DNA from: Guillardia theta CCMP2712
Taxonomy: Eukaryota; Cryptophyceae; Pyrenomonadales; Geminigeraceae
DNA length: 64,000 nucleotides
Reading direction: 5' to 3'
Assembly: GCF_000315625.1 (NCBI RefSeq)
Contig: NW_005434570.1
Span: 91,336 to 155,335 of the forward strand
Below, piece after piece: positions 54,607 to 64,000 of the stretch. Made by a program: the position numbers and the translations under genes. The notes below the pieces were generated by a model that saw only the letters and a program-made list of their open reading frames with translations, was not told the origin of the DNA and did not search any database. Numbering within the stretch: position 1 is the stretch's first letter; each line of letters starts with the position of its first letter.

Positions 54607-57600
54607 TTTCATGATGTTACAATTCAATAGAGCAGTGAAGATGGTCAAGACACATGACCAAAGGGAAGGGCATAAGATATCAGAACAAGAATCCAGAGAG
54701 GAAACGACATGACATGGCTGACAAGACGAGAAACGAGTGATCTAGACCAGAACATGTTGTTGCATTTACACTCACTTGGTCCGGTCCACTGCTCAGATAC
54801 TACAGGCGTGATCGTCCCTGCGATCGAGCGTGAGAGGAAGGCAATGAAGAAGGAAATGACGAAGAGAATGAGTGGAAGAGGTACGACAAGCAGAAAACAA
54901 GGAGGGAGGACGACGAAGAGAAAGACAAGAGAAAGGAGGGCAGAGATCAGCTTGCGATGGAGAAGCAAGAGGGAGGAGAAATAGAGAAGCAGGAGGAGTA
55001 GAAGCTCAAGGAGGACGAGACGTGAAGGGAGGGAGAAGGACAAGAAGAAGAAAGAGAAGGAGAAGAAGCACTGAAAGAAAGCAAAGGAGAAGGAGAAGGA
55101 CTAGAGTGAGGAGGACGGAGCTGATGTGTAAAGCGACGTCTCATCACCGGGGCTTGGAGTTGTGAACCAGCACATGCACTTCTCGAACATCAGGTTTGAG
55201 AAATATCTGAATGAGAGGGTGAGCGCCACAACGAACATGACAGACATCCCAACACAAGGAGATGAAAGATATGATGTAGCAATACTACATGATGTAGCAA
55301 TTCTACACATTAATCATGTAGAATCGCTACATCCTCACCTTTCTGCATGAATGGACTGAACAAGAACATCAAATCACGAGATACAACAAGAAAATGCATT
55401 GCTTATTTCCCGTTATCGGCATATCACCTGTACTCCGTTCCTATCGTATCCATAACAAGCTGCGGCGTGGTGTCTGTTTTCTCATACGCTGTTGATTGCT
55501 TTGGTATGAATCGGTCAATTCCCTGCTCTGCAAAAGAGTGTTTCAGAGACAGTGATGAAGAGCAAGAGGAAACGACAGAGCAACTATGGAACGCTGACAG
55601 CATTTTATCAGAAGGATGAAAGGGAAATTGTATCAGATCGCAAACCAACAGACGACAAAACTTTCTCTTAACGAGGAGAGGGAAGAAGTCTTAGAACAAG
55701 GAACGTTTCATCCTCATATCATTCAGCTTTCCTCTCACTCATACGGCCTTCACCTGTCACAATCTTTCCTCCACAGCTCAGACAGGTTGAGTCCAATGTC
55801 AAAATCTCCAGCAGCTTCGGCCGCACTTCACTCCTGCCATCCTGCGTCAAGCTGTTTCCTCCTCCTCCTCCTCCTCCTCCTCCTCCTCCTCTTCCTCCTC
55901 CTCCGTCGCAGCCTCCAGCAACGTACCATGCGGACAGAAGAAGATCCATCGAAGAGTCGCCACGCAAAGAAAAACTGCATCCCAATCCTCAGTCATAGGT
56001 AAAGAGCACAGGGCAGCGCAGGACTGTGAGGAGACAAGCGCACAGAAGCAAGAAAGGCAAAAAAGAAGAGAACACGGCAGCAAGAAGACGATTACTTGTA
56101 TCCTTGCTGTATCCTTTGCTCTCTGCTCGTAAACATTGTATCCATCGGTGGTGTTGCTGCGCTGGCACCGTCCGCGGACCCTCTGCTCCAGCTTCACTTC
56201 CGTCCCTCCTCCTCTTCCTCTCTCACTCCATCCCCAGCTCGCCTCCACCCTCCTCCTCATAGCTCGCCGCATCCTCCTCCTCTTCCGCCAACATCCGTGC
56301 CTCCCCCATGGCCTCTCCTGCTCTCCTTCCCCTCCCTCCCCACTTTCCTTCTCTTCCCTTTCCTTCCCTTCCTCCTCTCGCGGCTCCTCCCCTCTTTACT
56401 TCATCCTCTTGCTCACCCGGCTAGCAGAGGACCATCTTGAGTTCTCGTTTGCATCTCCTGGCAATGACGAACACCGTGAGGGAGGGAGGAAGAGGGAAAG
56501 CAAGAGAAAAAGCTGGGACAGATACGTCCAGGTCGCTCACCCGAACAAAGGAAACGAAGTCGGGCTGAGCCAGAAAACTACAAGGATACAAGACCATGAG
56601 CTAGTACGAAAGGTTCAACTTGTATCACCCGGCATATGATGACGTTGAGCAGGAATCTGGGACTGCACACGAGGAGAAAATGGCAGAGCTGACGATGAAG
56701 CTGCCGAGCAAGAGTTCAGCCAGATAGCAGAGGATGATGCGGGTGTGAACAAGCAGGGCAAGGGATGAGATGGGGAGAGGGGGTACAGCCAGGCAGAAGA
56801 TTGTAAAACAAAATCAAGAACGACACAACAACCATGATCAGGTTCAGGATCAAGATCAGCGTCAGCATCATGGAAGCCAAAGGAGCAGGAGGGAGTTGTT
56901 CACCAATATCGATAACTCCCAAGGCAAGGGAAGGGGAACGGCTGCTGCCACAGCATGCAGTTGTCAAAGTCAGCCCCTGTGTCTGCAATGGCGATGACCT
57001 GCACCAAACAAACACGTCAAAATATCAGTCCCCTCTTCCTCCTGTCGACTCACTTGGCCGCTGCCGTTGAGAGGGGTCGCGATGGTCTTGGTGAAGAGTT
57101 TCGTGCTCAGCCTCGAGTCCTCCGACGATCCTGGAGGTAAACAATGTCTCAACACTGCTGCTGCTCCTCTTTTCTCGTCCACCTGATAGGACAATCTTTC
57201 CCGCCGCAAAGTTCCTTGTCACGTATGCGAACCTGGCAAAGGTTTCACATGTTCGCTGCAACTTCCTCCAAGTAAACGCACGTTGGCTCAATCCAATCCA
57301 CCTCCACCAGATCAGCAACCCGCAAGATGATCTCCTGCGCTGTCATGGAGCGCGTGAGAGCAACAGGAGCACGACAGCACAAGAGACCTCGAGTAGCTGA
57401 CAACTGTAGGATGAGATTGTTGGAATGGTCCAGGGTCTTTCAAGGGCGTCAATCTCATTAGATAGCTTGCAAGAGGAGAGGCAACCTGCACGATGAAGTG
57501 CTCTCCTGCACCAACGTACATCGACACCATCCTTTCAAGATCCCTAGCAAACGTCCGATAGTCCCTAAGGCAGGACCGCGAGCGTTTCTGGTTCCCCGTT

Positions 57601-58310
57601 TCTCCTGCAAACAAGACAATCTTGAACGTCGCCGTGGCTGATAGTTGACGTTAGAGCTTCGCTCACGTCCATGGCATCACCATGTACCTGCCAGGGAGAG
57701 CTCTTGCATGTCAAATCCCAACTGCCGACATGTGAAAATCCCCGAATGTCGCTAGTGACGATTGATTTCACCTTGTCATATGCATGTCGTCTTCCCATCC
57801 AGCGGACATGTTTGGTTTCTTGCAACTCCTTGCACTCACCAAGGGGACATACCTTCAAGACAAGACCATCAAAGACCAACACATAAGCTCTGGTAGCTCC
57901 TGACCATCGTGAAGGCGTTGTGGTTCAGATAACCGCCCAACGTCACGTTCGCGTTCTCTCTGAGAGGTCCCACAAGCTCCGGGGATATCTTACAGAAGAG
58001 TGTCACGGGCTATAGTGTCCTGTAGAAAGACATGTTCATACTTGTATGAGCACTTGCAAGCATTCGCCGTCGGTCATGTTGAGGTCATGAAGAAAGCCTG
58101 ATAGACTAGTCAGCGCTTTCACAACAGCACGATGGATCTACTTTGCTGCGATGCAGTGCTGATCGCTCTGTTCTGTAGCAGTATCACGTTCTCGTCATCC
58201 TCCACGTAGCCCACCATCGCCAGCCCCGCAAAAACGAGCAAGACGGTCAGACACAAGTCCCTTGCGTGCTGCTCCTGGATTTTTGTTCCCTTCATCATGG
58301 GGACTCTCAT
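45554..58310 (-). CDS. Membrane-anchored subtilisin-like protease with large insertion
   Basis: Start ATG 58310; exon 1 is 58142-58310 (hydrophobic LTVLLVFAGLAMVGYV) and exon 2 is 58042-58097. A prosequence follows, with VADLVEVDWIEPT (57282-57334). The catalytic Asp is in VIAIADTGADFDNC (codon 56981-56983), the catalytic His in GHGTHVA (codon 51604-51606) and the catalytic Ser in GSSMSAAQVAAAAALV (codon 50161-50163). After the Ser come Cys-rich and VNDLDLSVSV beta domains of the TagB-like S8 type, then a membrane helix (LIIAIVIPCFVGLLIFICI, about 48,340-48,390) and a cytosolic tail in small exons (GPVIITDYDGSTAVAYGNFK, VGVLGMIGAPWMPRR, ending NMESNLYPR, stop 45554-45556). Between Asp and His lie some 5 kb of exons encoding an extracellular Cys-rich region (CGVCGGGC). 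The position where the oxyanion Asn is expected reads FSAGDSEGG. That the tail and protease form one gene is inferred from splice phase and strand; many exon borders are approximate. Confidence 0.68.
46981..47057. repeat. Pentanucleotide run (TGTCC)n
   Basis: About 15 units with one C-to-T interruption, in an intron of the protease gene. Confidence 0.9.
47155..47222. repeat. Pentanucleotide run (GGAGA)n
   Basis: About 13 units, only 100 bp from the (TGTCC)n run and separated from it by one small exon (VGVLGMIGAPWMPRR). Confidence 0.9.
47968..48100. repeat. CAG repeat tract
   Basis: 24 uninterrupted CAG units (47968-48039), then CAG with AAG interruptions to about 48,100. It lies in an intron of the minus-strand protease gene, preceded by CCA, CAT/CGT and CCCCAT runs (47,860-47,966). 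Confidence 0.92.
50033..50093. repeat. GGA trinucleotide run
   Basis: About 20 units, in the protease intron just after the catalytic-Ser exon. Related short GAGCAG/GGGCAA and GA runs lie at 50,215-50,310 and 50,560-50,650. Confidence 0.9.
54563..54602. repeat. GA dinucleotide run
   Basis: CAGAGA units followed by (GA)n in a protease intron. Confidence 0.85.
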
Positions 58311-58320
58311 CCAGCTATGA
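57239..58320. repeat. Segmental duplication, copy 1 (5' end of protease gene)
   Basis: About 1.08 kb nearly identical to 61,997-63,068 in the same orientation. It spans the start codon and first exons (through the VDWIEPT exon) and ends inside the following intron. The differences I see are a few substitutions and a 9-nt indel near 57,740. Confidence 0.92.
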
Positions 58321-59139
58321 TCCATGGTCTTGGATGCGTTACAGTATGTTGATCTGCGAGCTATCACGGAGAGCTCTGGAGATCATGACTGCTGTCTCCT
58401 CTCAACATCTTCCCTCCTTCGACCGCCTCGCGCCCCTTCAAGCGCACCGCCATGCGGGTGACAAGTCTTGACTGAAAGGCTGTAAAGGTTAAAACAAAAC
58501 AAAACCTACTGAAAAACTAGCTAGGATATTGTGACTAAAAGCCTCCCGGCGGCTGCTCGGCCCGGCAGCGCTCGGGCCGGGTCGAGTGGCGCGACAAGTT
58601 AGAAAAACCGGACGGACGACAATCAGGAGAGTACATACAGCGAGAACTAGCGAGAACCAACCCTCATCCCGGCCTTTTGTTAAACTTGTACTATGCCAAG
58701 TAATGCATTTATCGTATGGACCTTAGCTACAACAAGACAGGTTTGCTCAAGACCATGTTTGATGCACACGAAATCGAATTGAGGAGCACATGAGAGATAG
58801 ACTGTATGGTATCTAAGTGCTGATGGTGTGGCAAGGCCGCGGGACCCAAGCCCTAACATCAGTATCATCATCACTGATTATTTATCATTATCATTATCAT
58901 CATGTCAGGGATTGACCATCCTTGATGATGCTCTTTGATTCTGTGAACTTGAACCAACTTGCTAACTTGTTTAACAAGCAAACCAGGACCTCAACACAAC
59001 CGCGCTCTCTGAACGTTGTCCAACCGATAGGATAAAACAAGCTAGTTAACTGAAGTATACGTAACCGCTTAGGTAACTCCTATCATTACGCTCCCAAGCG
59101 CATCATTATCTGAGAAACATCTCGATGAACTTGGCTGCA
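58321..59139. other. Intergenic upstream of protease gene
   Basis: Contains a short GC-rich patch (58,540-58,600). No supported gene. Confidence 0.4.
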
Positions 59140-59385
59140 TCAGGAATTAGAATTAGCCGAATGAAACTCACGCATCAATTGACGAAGAAATGGCGTCGTC
59201 AATTCACGAAATGACAACCAAGAATCAGACGCAGGATTATCATAACCCTTCCATCTGATCAAGTACTGCACACGACGACCTTTCCCACGACGAGATACGA
59301 TCCACTTGGTAAAACTCACCATCCGAACGCACGATGGGATCAGGCGGTGCAACCTTTGTGTTGAAACACTCATCACGAATATCAT
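59140..59385 (-). pseudogene. Chromodomain remnant of a retrotransposon integrase
   Basis: Minus-strand open frame of 81 codons containing KWIVSRRGKGRRVQYLIRWK, GYDNPASDSWLSFREL and FLRQLMREF: a chromodomain, of the kind found at the C terminus of integrases in chromovirus-type Ty3/gypsy elements. No integrase core, reverse transcriptase or LTR is seen around it, so this looks like a fragment. A small host chromodomain protein is the alternative. Confidence 0.6.
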
Positions 59386-59401
59386 GCTCCACCTCCTATC
59401 A

Positions 59402-59665
59402 CATCATCATCATCATCATCATTTATCCGATCGGATGATCATTATCATCATTATCATCATTATAGTATATTATCATCATTATCATCGGCTGATCATCATC
59501 ATCATCATCATCATCATTATCATTTATCCGATCGGATGATCATTATCATCATTATCATCATTATAGTATTATCATTATCATCATTATCATCATCATTACT
59601 CGGATCGTTTATTGAAAGGCAAACCGGAGCAAAACACGTTATCATCATCATCATCATCATCATTA
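59402..59665. repeat. ATC/ATT microsatellite with a duplicated 49-bp block
   Basis: CAT/ATC/ATT units interrupted by a palindromic CCGATCGG piece. The block 59420-59468 recurs exactly at 59521-59569. Confidence 0.85.
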
Positions 59666-60043
59666 GCGAGCAGACCAGTCCTTCCGATTGACTGATCTAC
59701 AGTACAAGTTTCTTTTCTATAATATTGTTTCGCATTTAAAATGGATTGCAGTAGTCATCTTAAATTTGTGTTACTACGTGGCCGGGCAAATTCTAACGTA
59801 AATAAAATAATGTAAGTAGGCCCTATTAAAAAAAGGTGGTCAAGTATTTTAACCGCGCCGGTAGCATCCTCCCCATGGTGGGGGTGGGGTGACCGTGAGG
59901 AAGAGGTTTAAAATGGAGACCGTTACAAATCTTAAGCCTTGGGTCACTCTTTTTGTGAGAAACCAGGGGGTGGTTGGGGGGAGAATTTTAAAATTGTCAA
60001 CTTAACACTCAGGGGGTGGGGTGAACTTCCAGCAAGAGTTTCC

Positions 60044-61198
60044 ATGCTGGAGTCCATGAGGAGGCTGATGTGTGTCTGTGTGCTATGGGTTGTAGTCTTG
60101 GCTGGCATATGTCCCCAGGCCGAGGCGGCAGGCAGCGTGGAGTGTGTAAGCTGCACGTTTCTTGTCTCGGATGAGGGGTTGTTGTCGAGGCAGGGGAGCT
60201 GTGGGGTTGACTGTGGAAGTAGTCCTGGGTTGGGTTATCAAATGTTGACTTTTTTCGGGTATTTGCAAATTCGGCAAATATCTGATGGGGTCTTCGACGG
60301 ACTGGTGAACTTGCAGTATCTGTATTTTTACAACAAGCTGGAGAGTCTGTCTGTCGGGATCTTCGACGGGCTCATTAGCTTAAAGGGTCTACATCTTTCC
60401 GCCAACAGTCTCAAGAGTCTGCCTGCAGGAGTCTTCGACGGGCTCCCGGCGTTGCAAGAGCTATATCTCCAAAACAACCAGCTTTCCTGCATCTCTTCCC
60501 AGGCCTTCAAGGGTTTGCCCTCCCTTAATACTTTGGACCTGAGCAACAACAATCTACCCTGCTATCATTCGTCTTGGCCAAGCTTTGCTGTCAAGGACGC
60601 GAACCTAAATCAATGTGCGAGTGAAACTGATTGTCTTGATCATGTTTCAACAACTCCATTACAAGCAACAACATCAACAACTCCATTACAAGCAACAACA
60701 ACATCAACTCCATTACTAGCAACAACAACATCAACTCCAGCGACAACTCCAGCAACAACTCCAGCACCAACTCCAGCACCAACAACATCGTCAACTCCGT
60801 TACAAACAAGACCATCCACTCCAGCAACAACCATAGCACTGACTTCAACAGCAACTCCAGCACCAACGACATCATCAACTCCGTTAAAAACAACACCATC
60901 AATTCCAAAGCAACAACCAACTCCTGGACCTCCTGGATCTATGGAACCTCCTGTATCTTCGGAACCTCCTGTATCTCTGATTCCTCCTGCATCTGTTAGG
61001 GAGTCGAGCGTCACAACAATCGTTGTGATCTCAGTCGTTCTTCCGACTGTGCTTCTGGCTTTGTTGTTGGTCTACAGATACTATCGAGGGTCTATCCTTT
61101 CTTCCTGCGTTCCTCGAATGTCGTCAACCGATACAAGAAACAAAATACAAGATGTTACGCCTTCAGCACCTCCCCTGAGTGAAAAAGAAGAAGCATGA
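60044..61198 (+). CDS. LRR surface protein with mucin-like stalk and TM helix (384 aa)
   Basis: Intronless. ATG 60044 is chosen because MLESMRRLMCVCVLWVVVLA is a good signal peptide (the frame is open to 59939). Mature region: an N-terminal Cys cap (VECVSCTF, GSCGVDCGSS), four to five leucine-rich repeats with the period IFDGLxxLxxLxLxxNxLxSLPxG, a C-terminal cap with Cys pairs (NLPCYHSS, NQCASETDC), then about 110 residues of Thr/Pro/Ser repeats (TTPLQATT) that would be heavily O-glycosylated. A Pro-rich segment, a membrane helix (TIVVISVVLPTVLLALLLVY) and a 40-residue cytosolic tail follow. The architecture is like variable-lymphocyte-receptor or TLR ectodomains on a stalk, suggesting cell-surface recognition or adhesion (inference). 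Confidence 0.82.
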   Translation: MLESMRRLMCVCVLWVVVLAGICPQAEAAGSVECVSCTFLVSDEGLLSRQGSCGVDCGSSPGLGYQMLTFFGYLQIRQISDGVFDGLVNLQYLYFYNKLESLSVGIFDGLISLKGLHLSANSLKSLPAGVFDGLPALQELYLQNNQLSCISSQAFKGLPSLNTLDLSNNNLPCYHSSWPSFAVKDANLNQCASETDCLDHVSTTPLQATTSTTPLQATTTSTPLLATTTSTPATTPATTPAPTPAPTTSSTPLQTRPSTPATTIALTSTATPAPTTSSTPLKTTPSIPKQQPTPGPPGSMEPPVSSEPPVSLIPPASVRESSVTTIVVISVVLPTVLLALLLVYRYYRGSILSSCVPRMSSTDTRNKIQDVTPSAPPLSEKEEA

Positions 61199-61996
61199 GA
61201 GTGGTGTACTATCGGTCGACTGCAAATTCTCAAGATACTGACCAGGATGATGCTGATGCTGTGAGATCGAGATGGTTTCTTTTACTTACATTCCTCATCT
61301 ACCACCACCACGAGCAACAATCTGAAACCAAGTGCAAAGTATCAAGTTCCGATTTCCTTTTCTCGGAGGTTGGTGCCAGAAATGATAATACCACAAACAA
61401 TTTCAACACAACAAGGAAAGAGAGGCAGTTCATCTAAGAATGCACATTAAAAAATAGGAGTCTACATTCGCTTCCATCGGATCCCATCAGATCAAGAGGA
61501 TTGAACCAATACAATGCGTGCGTGTCTGTTTTCATCTCAAGACTCTGTTTTGGTTTGCTTTTGTTTTCATTCAAAGACTTTGTTTTGGTTTGTGTATGTG
61601 ATGTTTTTTTCATTCCAAGACTTTGTTTTGGTTTCTTTGAATGAAAACGATAAATCCGATATACATTGAAAGGGCCTGTCCTCAACAAGATCAAGGTCGT
61701 CGGAGAAGACAAACATTCTTTGAACAAATATTGTTTGGCTTTGTTCCTTCAGATGTCTCTGTGGCAGCCTTGTTATCATCTGACAAAGTTCTACTCTGCG
61801 ATTTCAGCAGGAACTTTCCTCAAATTCTACAACTTTCGATCAAAGCATTTAGGTTGGAAGCCGCTGATGTGGGGTTTATAGAGATGATACCCATATCGGC
61901 GACATGGTTTCTTGCTTTGATGATGATGTTGAAGCCATGTCGACCTGTCAACATGTAATGATATGTTCCATAGCCTCCTCCTTGTTTAGGGTTGCG
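61199..61996. other. Intergenic with a triple imperfect repeat
   Basis: 61,528-61,635 holds three diverged copies of a motif around CAAGACTTTGTTTTGGTTT. The following TTTGAATGAAAAC can pair with an upstream GTTTTCATTCAAA to form a hairpin. No supported gene. Confidence 0.6.
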
Positions 61997-63068
61997 CAGG
62001 TTTCACATGTTCGCTGCAACTTCCTCCAAGTAAACGCACGTTGGCTCAATCCAATCCACCTCCACCAGATCAGCAACCCGCAAGATGATCTCCTGCGCTG
62101 TCATGGAGCGCGTGAGAGCAACAGGAGCACGACAGCACAAGAGACCTCGAGTAGCTGACAACTGTAGGATGAGATTGTTGGAATGGTCCAGGGTCTTTCA
62201 AGGGCGTCAATCTCATTAGATAGCTTGCAAGAGGAGAGGCAACCTGCACGATGAAGTGCTCTCCTGCACCAACGTACGTCGACACCATCCTTTCAAGATC
62301 CCTAGCAAACGTCCGATAGTCCCTAAGGCAGGACCGAGAGCGTTTCTGGTTCCCTGTTTCTCCTGCAAACAAGACAATCTTGAACGTCGCCGTGGCTGAT
62401 AGTTGATGTTAGAGCTTCGCTCACGTCCATGGCATCACCATGTACCTGCCAGGGAGAGCTCTTGCATGTCAAATCCCAACTGCCGACATGTGAATTGTCG
62501 CTCGTGACGATTGATTTCACCTTGTCATATGCATGCCGTCTTCCCATCCAGCAGACATGTTTGGTTTCTTGCAACTCCTTGCACTCACCAAGGGGGCATA
62601 CCTTCAAGACAAGACCATCAAAGACCAACACATAAGCTCAGGTAGCTCCTGACCATCGTGAAGGCGTTGTGGTTGAGATAACCGCCCAACGTCACGTTCT
62701 CGTTCTCTCTGAGAGGTCCCACAAGCTCCGGGGATATCTTTCATATGAGTGTCACGGGCTACAGTGTCCTGTAGAAAGACATGTTCATACTTGTATGAGC
62801 ACTTGCAAGCATTCGCCGTCGGTCATGTTGAGGTCATGAAGAAAGCCTGATAGACTAGTCAGCGCTTTCACAACAGCACGATGGATCTACTTTGCTGCGA
62901 TGCAGTGCTGATCGCTCTGTTCTGTAGCAGTATCACGTTCTCGTCGTCCTCCACGTAGCCCACCATCGCCAACCCCGCAAAAACGAGCAAGACGGTCAGG
63001 CACAAGTCCCTTGCGTGCTGCTCCTGGATTTTCGTTCCCTTCATCATGGGGACTCTCATCCAACTATG
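61997..63068 (-). pseudogene. Truncated copy of the protease 5' end (segmental duplication, copy 2)
   Basis: Carries exon 1 (62891-63059, ATG 63059, same 169 nt as the parent) and the next exons, with the same splice sites, but stops in the intron after the VDWIEPT exon. No DTG, His or Ser region follows. The reading frame is preserved despite a 9-nt deletion, so duplication is recent. It might express a free prosequence-like peptide, but the simplest reading is a non-functional fragment. The source at 57.2-58.3 kb lies 4.7 kb to the left. Confidence 0.8.
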
Positions 63069-63552
63069 ATAGCATTACGCCGCGGGCTCGGAGTCCGGAG
63101 CAAACTGCTACTACTAGCGGCCGCACAGTTAAGGCGTCCGTGGCAAGCCTCCTCTACTACTCAGGCTTCTAAGCTTCTAATTGTCGCGCAGCCTGTTAAG
63201 TGAAGCTACTCTGGGTCTGACCGTACTACCATACCGAGGCTGTGGCACCGGCGGTGATTGCATAAAGTGACTCAAGTAATAATGTAACTTGCTGAGACGG
63301 CCCGGCTAGGCTGGCCCAGTGGGCTTCAAGATTCTCAGTCTTAACGGACACGCTCTCCGCCGGGTCACGGCCTCCCGCGGCGCCGCCCGGTCAAACGGTC
63401 ACGAGGGCCGTAGTGGGGACGAAACTTTGAAACCAGGCGGAGGTATTCTCCGATACACTGTCGGCCGAGTCCCATCGAAGTCACGCTTTTACGAGAACCA
63501 AAACGGATATAGGAAGGTAAAAAGGGTCGATTCGATGGGACCGCTTGTATGA
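63069..63552. other. Intergenic GC-rich patch
   Basis: 63,080-63,450 resembles the GC-rich patches of the RWP-RK array in texture. Confidence 0.4.
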
Positions 63553-63651
63553 TATGAACCGATGCGTAGTGAGTTTCCGACTGATTTCCCATTCGCTGTA
63601 AGCCGCGACCACTTGTACCGTATGAACCGATGCGTAGTGAGTTTCCGACTG
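63553..63651. repeat. 31-bp direct repeat, two copies
   Basis: 63553-63583 is repeated exactly at 63621-63651, 68 bp apart, about 120 bp upstream of the last gene. Confidence 0.88.
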
Positions 63652-63722
63652 GGAATGTACGTCCCTTCCCCTCTCCCCCCTCTCCCCTCTCCCCCCCATT
63701 GTAAAACTAGTACTGATTTTTA

Positions 63723-63738
63723 ACTTAACTTTGAGTAC
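63723..63738 (+). repeat. 16 bases of the 17-bp motif upstream of the right-edge RWP-RK gene
   Basis: ACTTAACTTTGAGTAC, matching the motif of the array in the same orientation relative to the gene, here only 33 bp from the ATG. Confidence 0.65.
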
Positions 63739-63770
63739 ATCGTCCTGCCTTCTTGTTACCTCCTTACCCC

Positions 63771-64000
63771 ATGAGCTCTCCCTCCCCTCCTACCTCTGTC
63801 CGTGTCTACCCCAGACGCAAGCTTGCCCAGCATCGCCATGACCTTCAGGTCGTCGTCATCTCCGAGGAGAGCCTGCGCTCTCTCTATGACTTGAGCCTGC
63901 CAGACGCCGCCAGGAGGCTGGTGAGGAGCTGCCATCCTGCTGTGCTGCGAGCTCTTTTTGCCTGTCTTTTATGATTCCGTCTGTTGGTGTCTCTGTGTCA
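63771..64000 (+). CDS. RWP-RK domain protein, third type, 5' part (runs off window)
   Basis: Exon 1 is 63771-63920: MSSPSPPTSVRVYPRRK, a linker, then VVVISEESLRSLYDLSLPDA and ARRL immediately before a GTGAGG donor. This is the first half of an RWP-RK domain (compare IRLDLLTISSLFHLRQLEAA and RIL in types A/B), and the intron falls at the same codon. The acceptor and second half of the domain lie beyond 64,000, so the assignment rests on half a domain plus the shared intron position and upstream motif. The sequence is clearly diverged from types A and B. Confidence 0.6.

Noticed and set aside
57240-57300. A 16-nt intron (GTGAAACCTTTGCCAG) in the protease gene
   Set aside because: A 49-nt intron starting at the upstream GTGCGT donor gives the same downstream frame and fits the size range of other introns here.
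59306-59539. Ile/His-rich frame in the ATC repeat
   Set aside because: Microsatellite translation with no conserved sequence.

Overview
Eukaryotic nuclear DNA. Nearly every gene recognised here is interrupted by many short introns (about 36-110 nt, GT-AG with a few apparent GC-AG), intergenic DNA is full of trinucleotide and pentanucleotide runs, and there is one 100-N assembly gap. The style, plus a histidyl-tRNA synthetase preceded by a secretory leader, suggests an alga with a secondary (complex) plastid; a cryptophyte of the Guillardia theta kind is my best guess. That is inference, not proof. I saw no tRNA, rRNA or CRISPR.

Left end (1-14,050): a tandem array of 3.1-3.45 kb units. Each full unit carries two small two-exon genes on opposite strands, type A (+, 139 aa) and type B (-, 179 aa when intact). 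Once the intron is removed, both encode an RWP-RK DNA-binding domain, the family that contains plant/algal nitrogen-response and gamete/sex-determination regulators. Four A genes and five B genes are present; two B genes are frameshifted. A third kind of RWP-RK gene starts at the right edge (63,771), with its intron at the same codon.

Middle (14.8-43 kb): ordinary but intron-dense genes. They are a TMEM184/organic solute transporter alpha-like membrane protein (+), an unrecognised Ser/Gln-rich protein (-), organellar-type histidyl-tRNA synthetase (+, 22 exons, 523 aa), peroxin PEX10 (+, 11 exons, 323 aa), a PDZ protein (-), two coiled-coil proteins (+), tRNA 2'-phosphotransferase TPT1 (-, 10 exons, 199 aa), a triose-phosphate-translocator-family transporter (+, intronless) and a PAS-domain protein (-, intronless). 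For HisRS, PEX10 and TPT1 I could place every exon with consistent phase.

Right part (43-64 kb): a phosphoglycerate-mutase-like phosphatase (+), then a very large minus-strand gene (about 45.55-58.31 kb) for a membrane-anchored subtilisin-like protease. Its catalytic Asp and His are separated by a large Cys-rich insertion. Its 5' exons were copied to 62-63 kb. Between the copies lie a chromodomain remnant of a retrotransposon and an LRR/mucin-stalk surface protein.

Scattered through intergenic DNA are GC-rich patches and a 17-bp motif (ACTTAACTTTGAGTAAA), which forms perfect terminal inverted repeats of a 146-bp MITE-like element at 30.84 kb and lies upstream of several RWP-RK genes.
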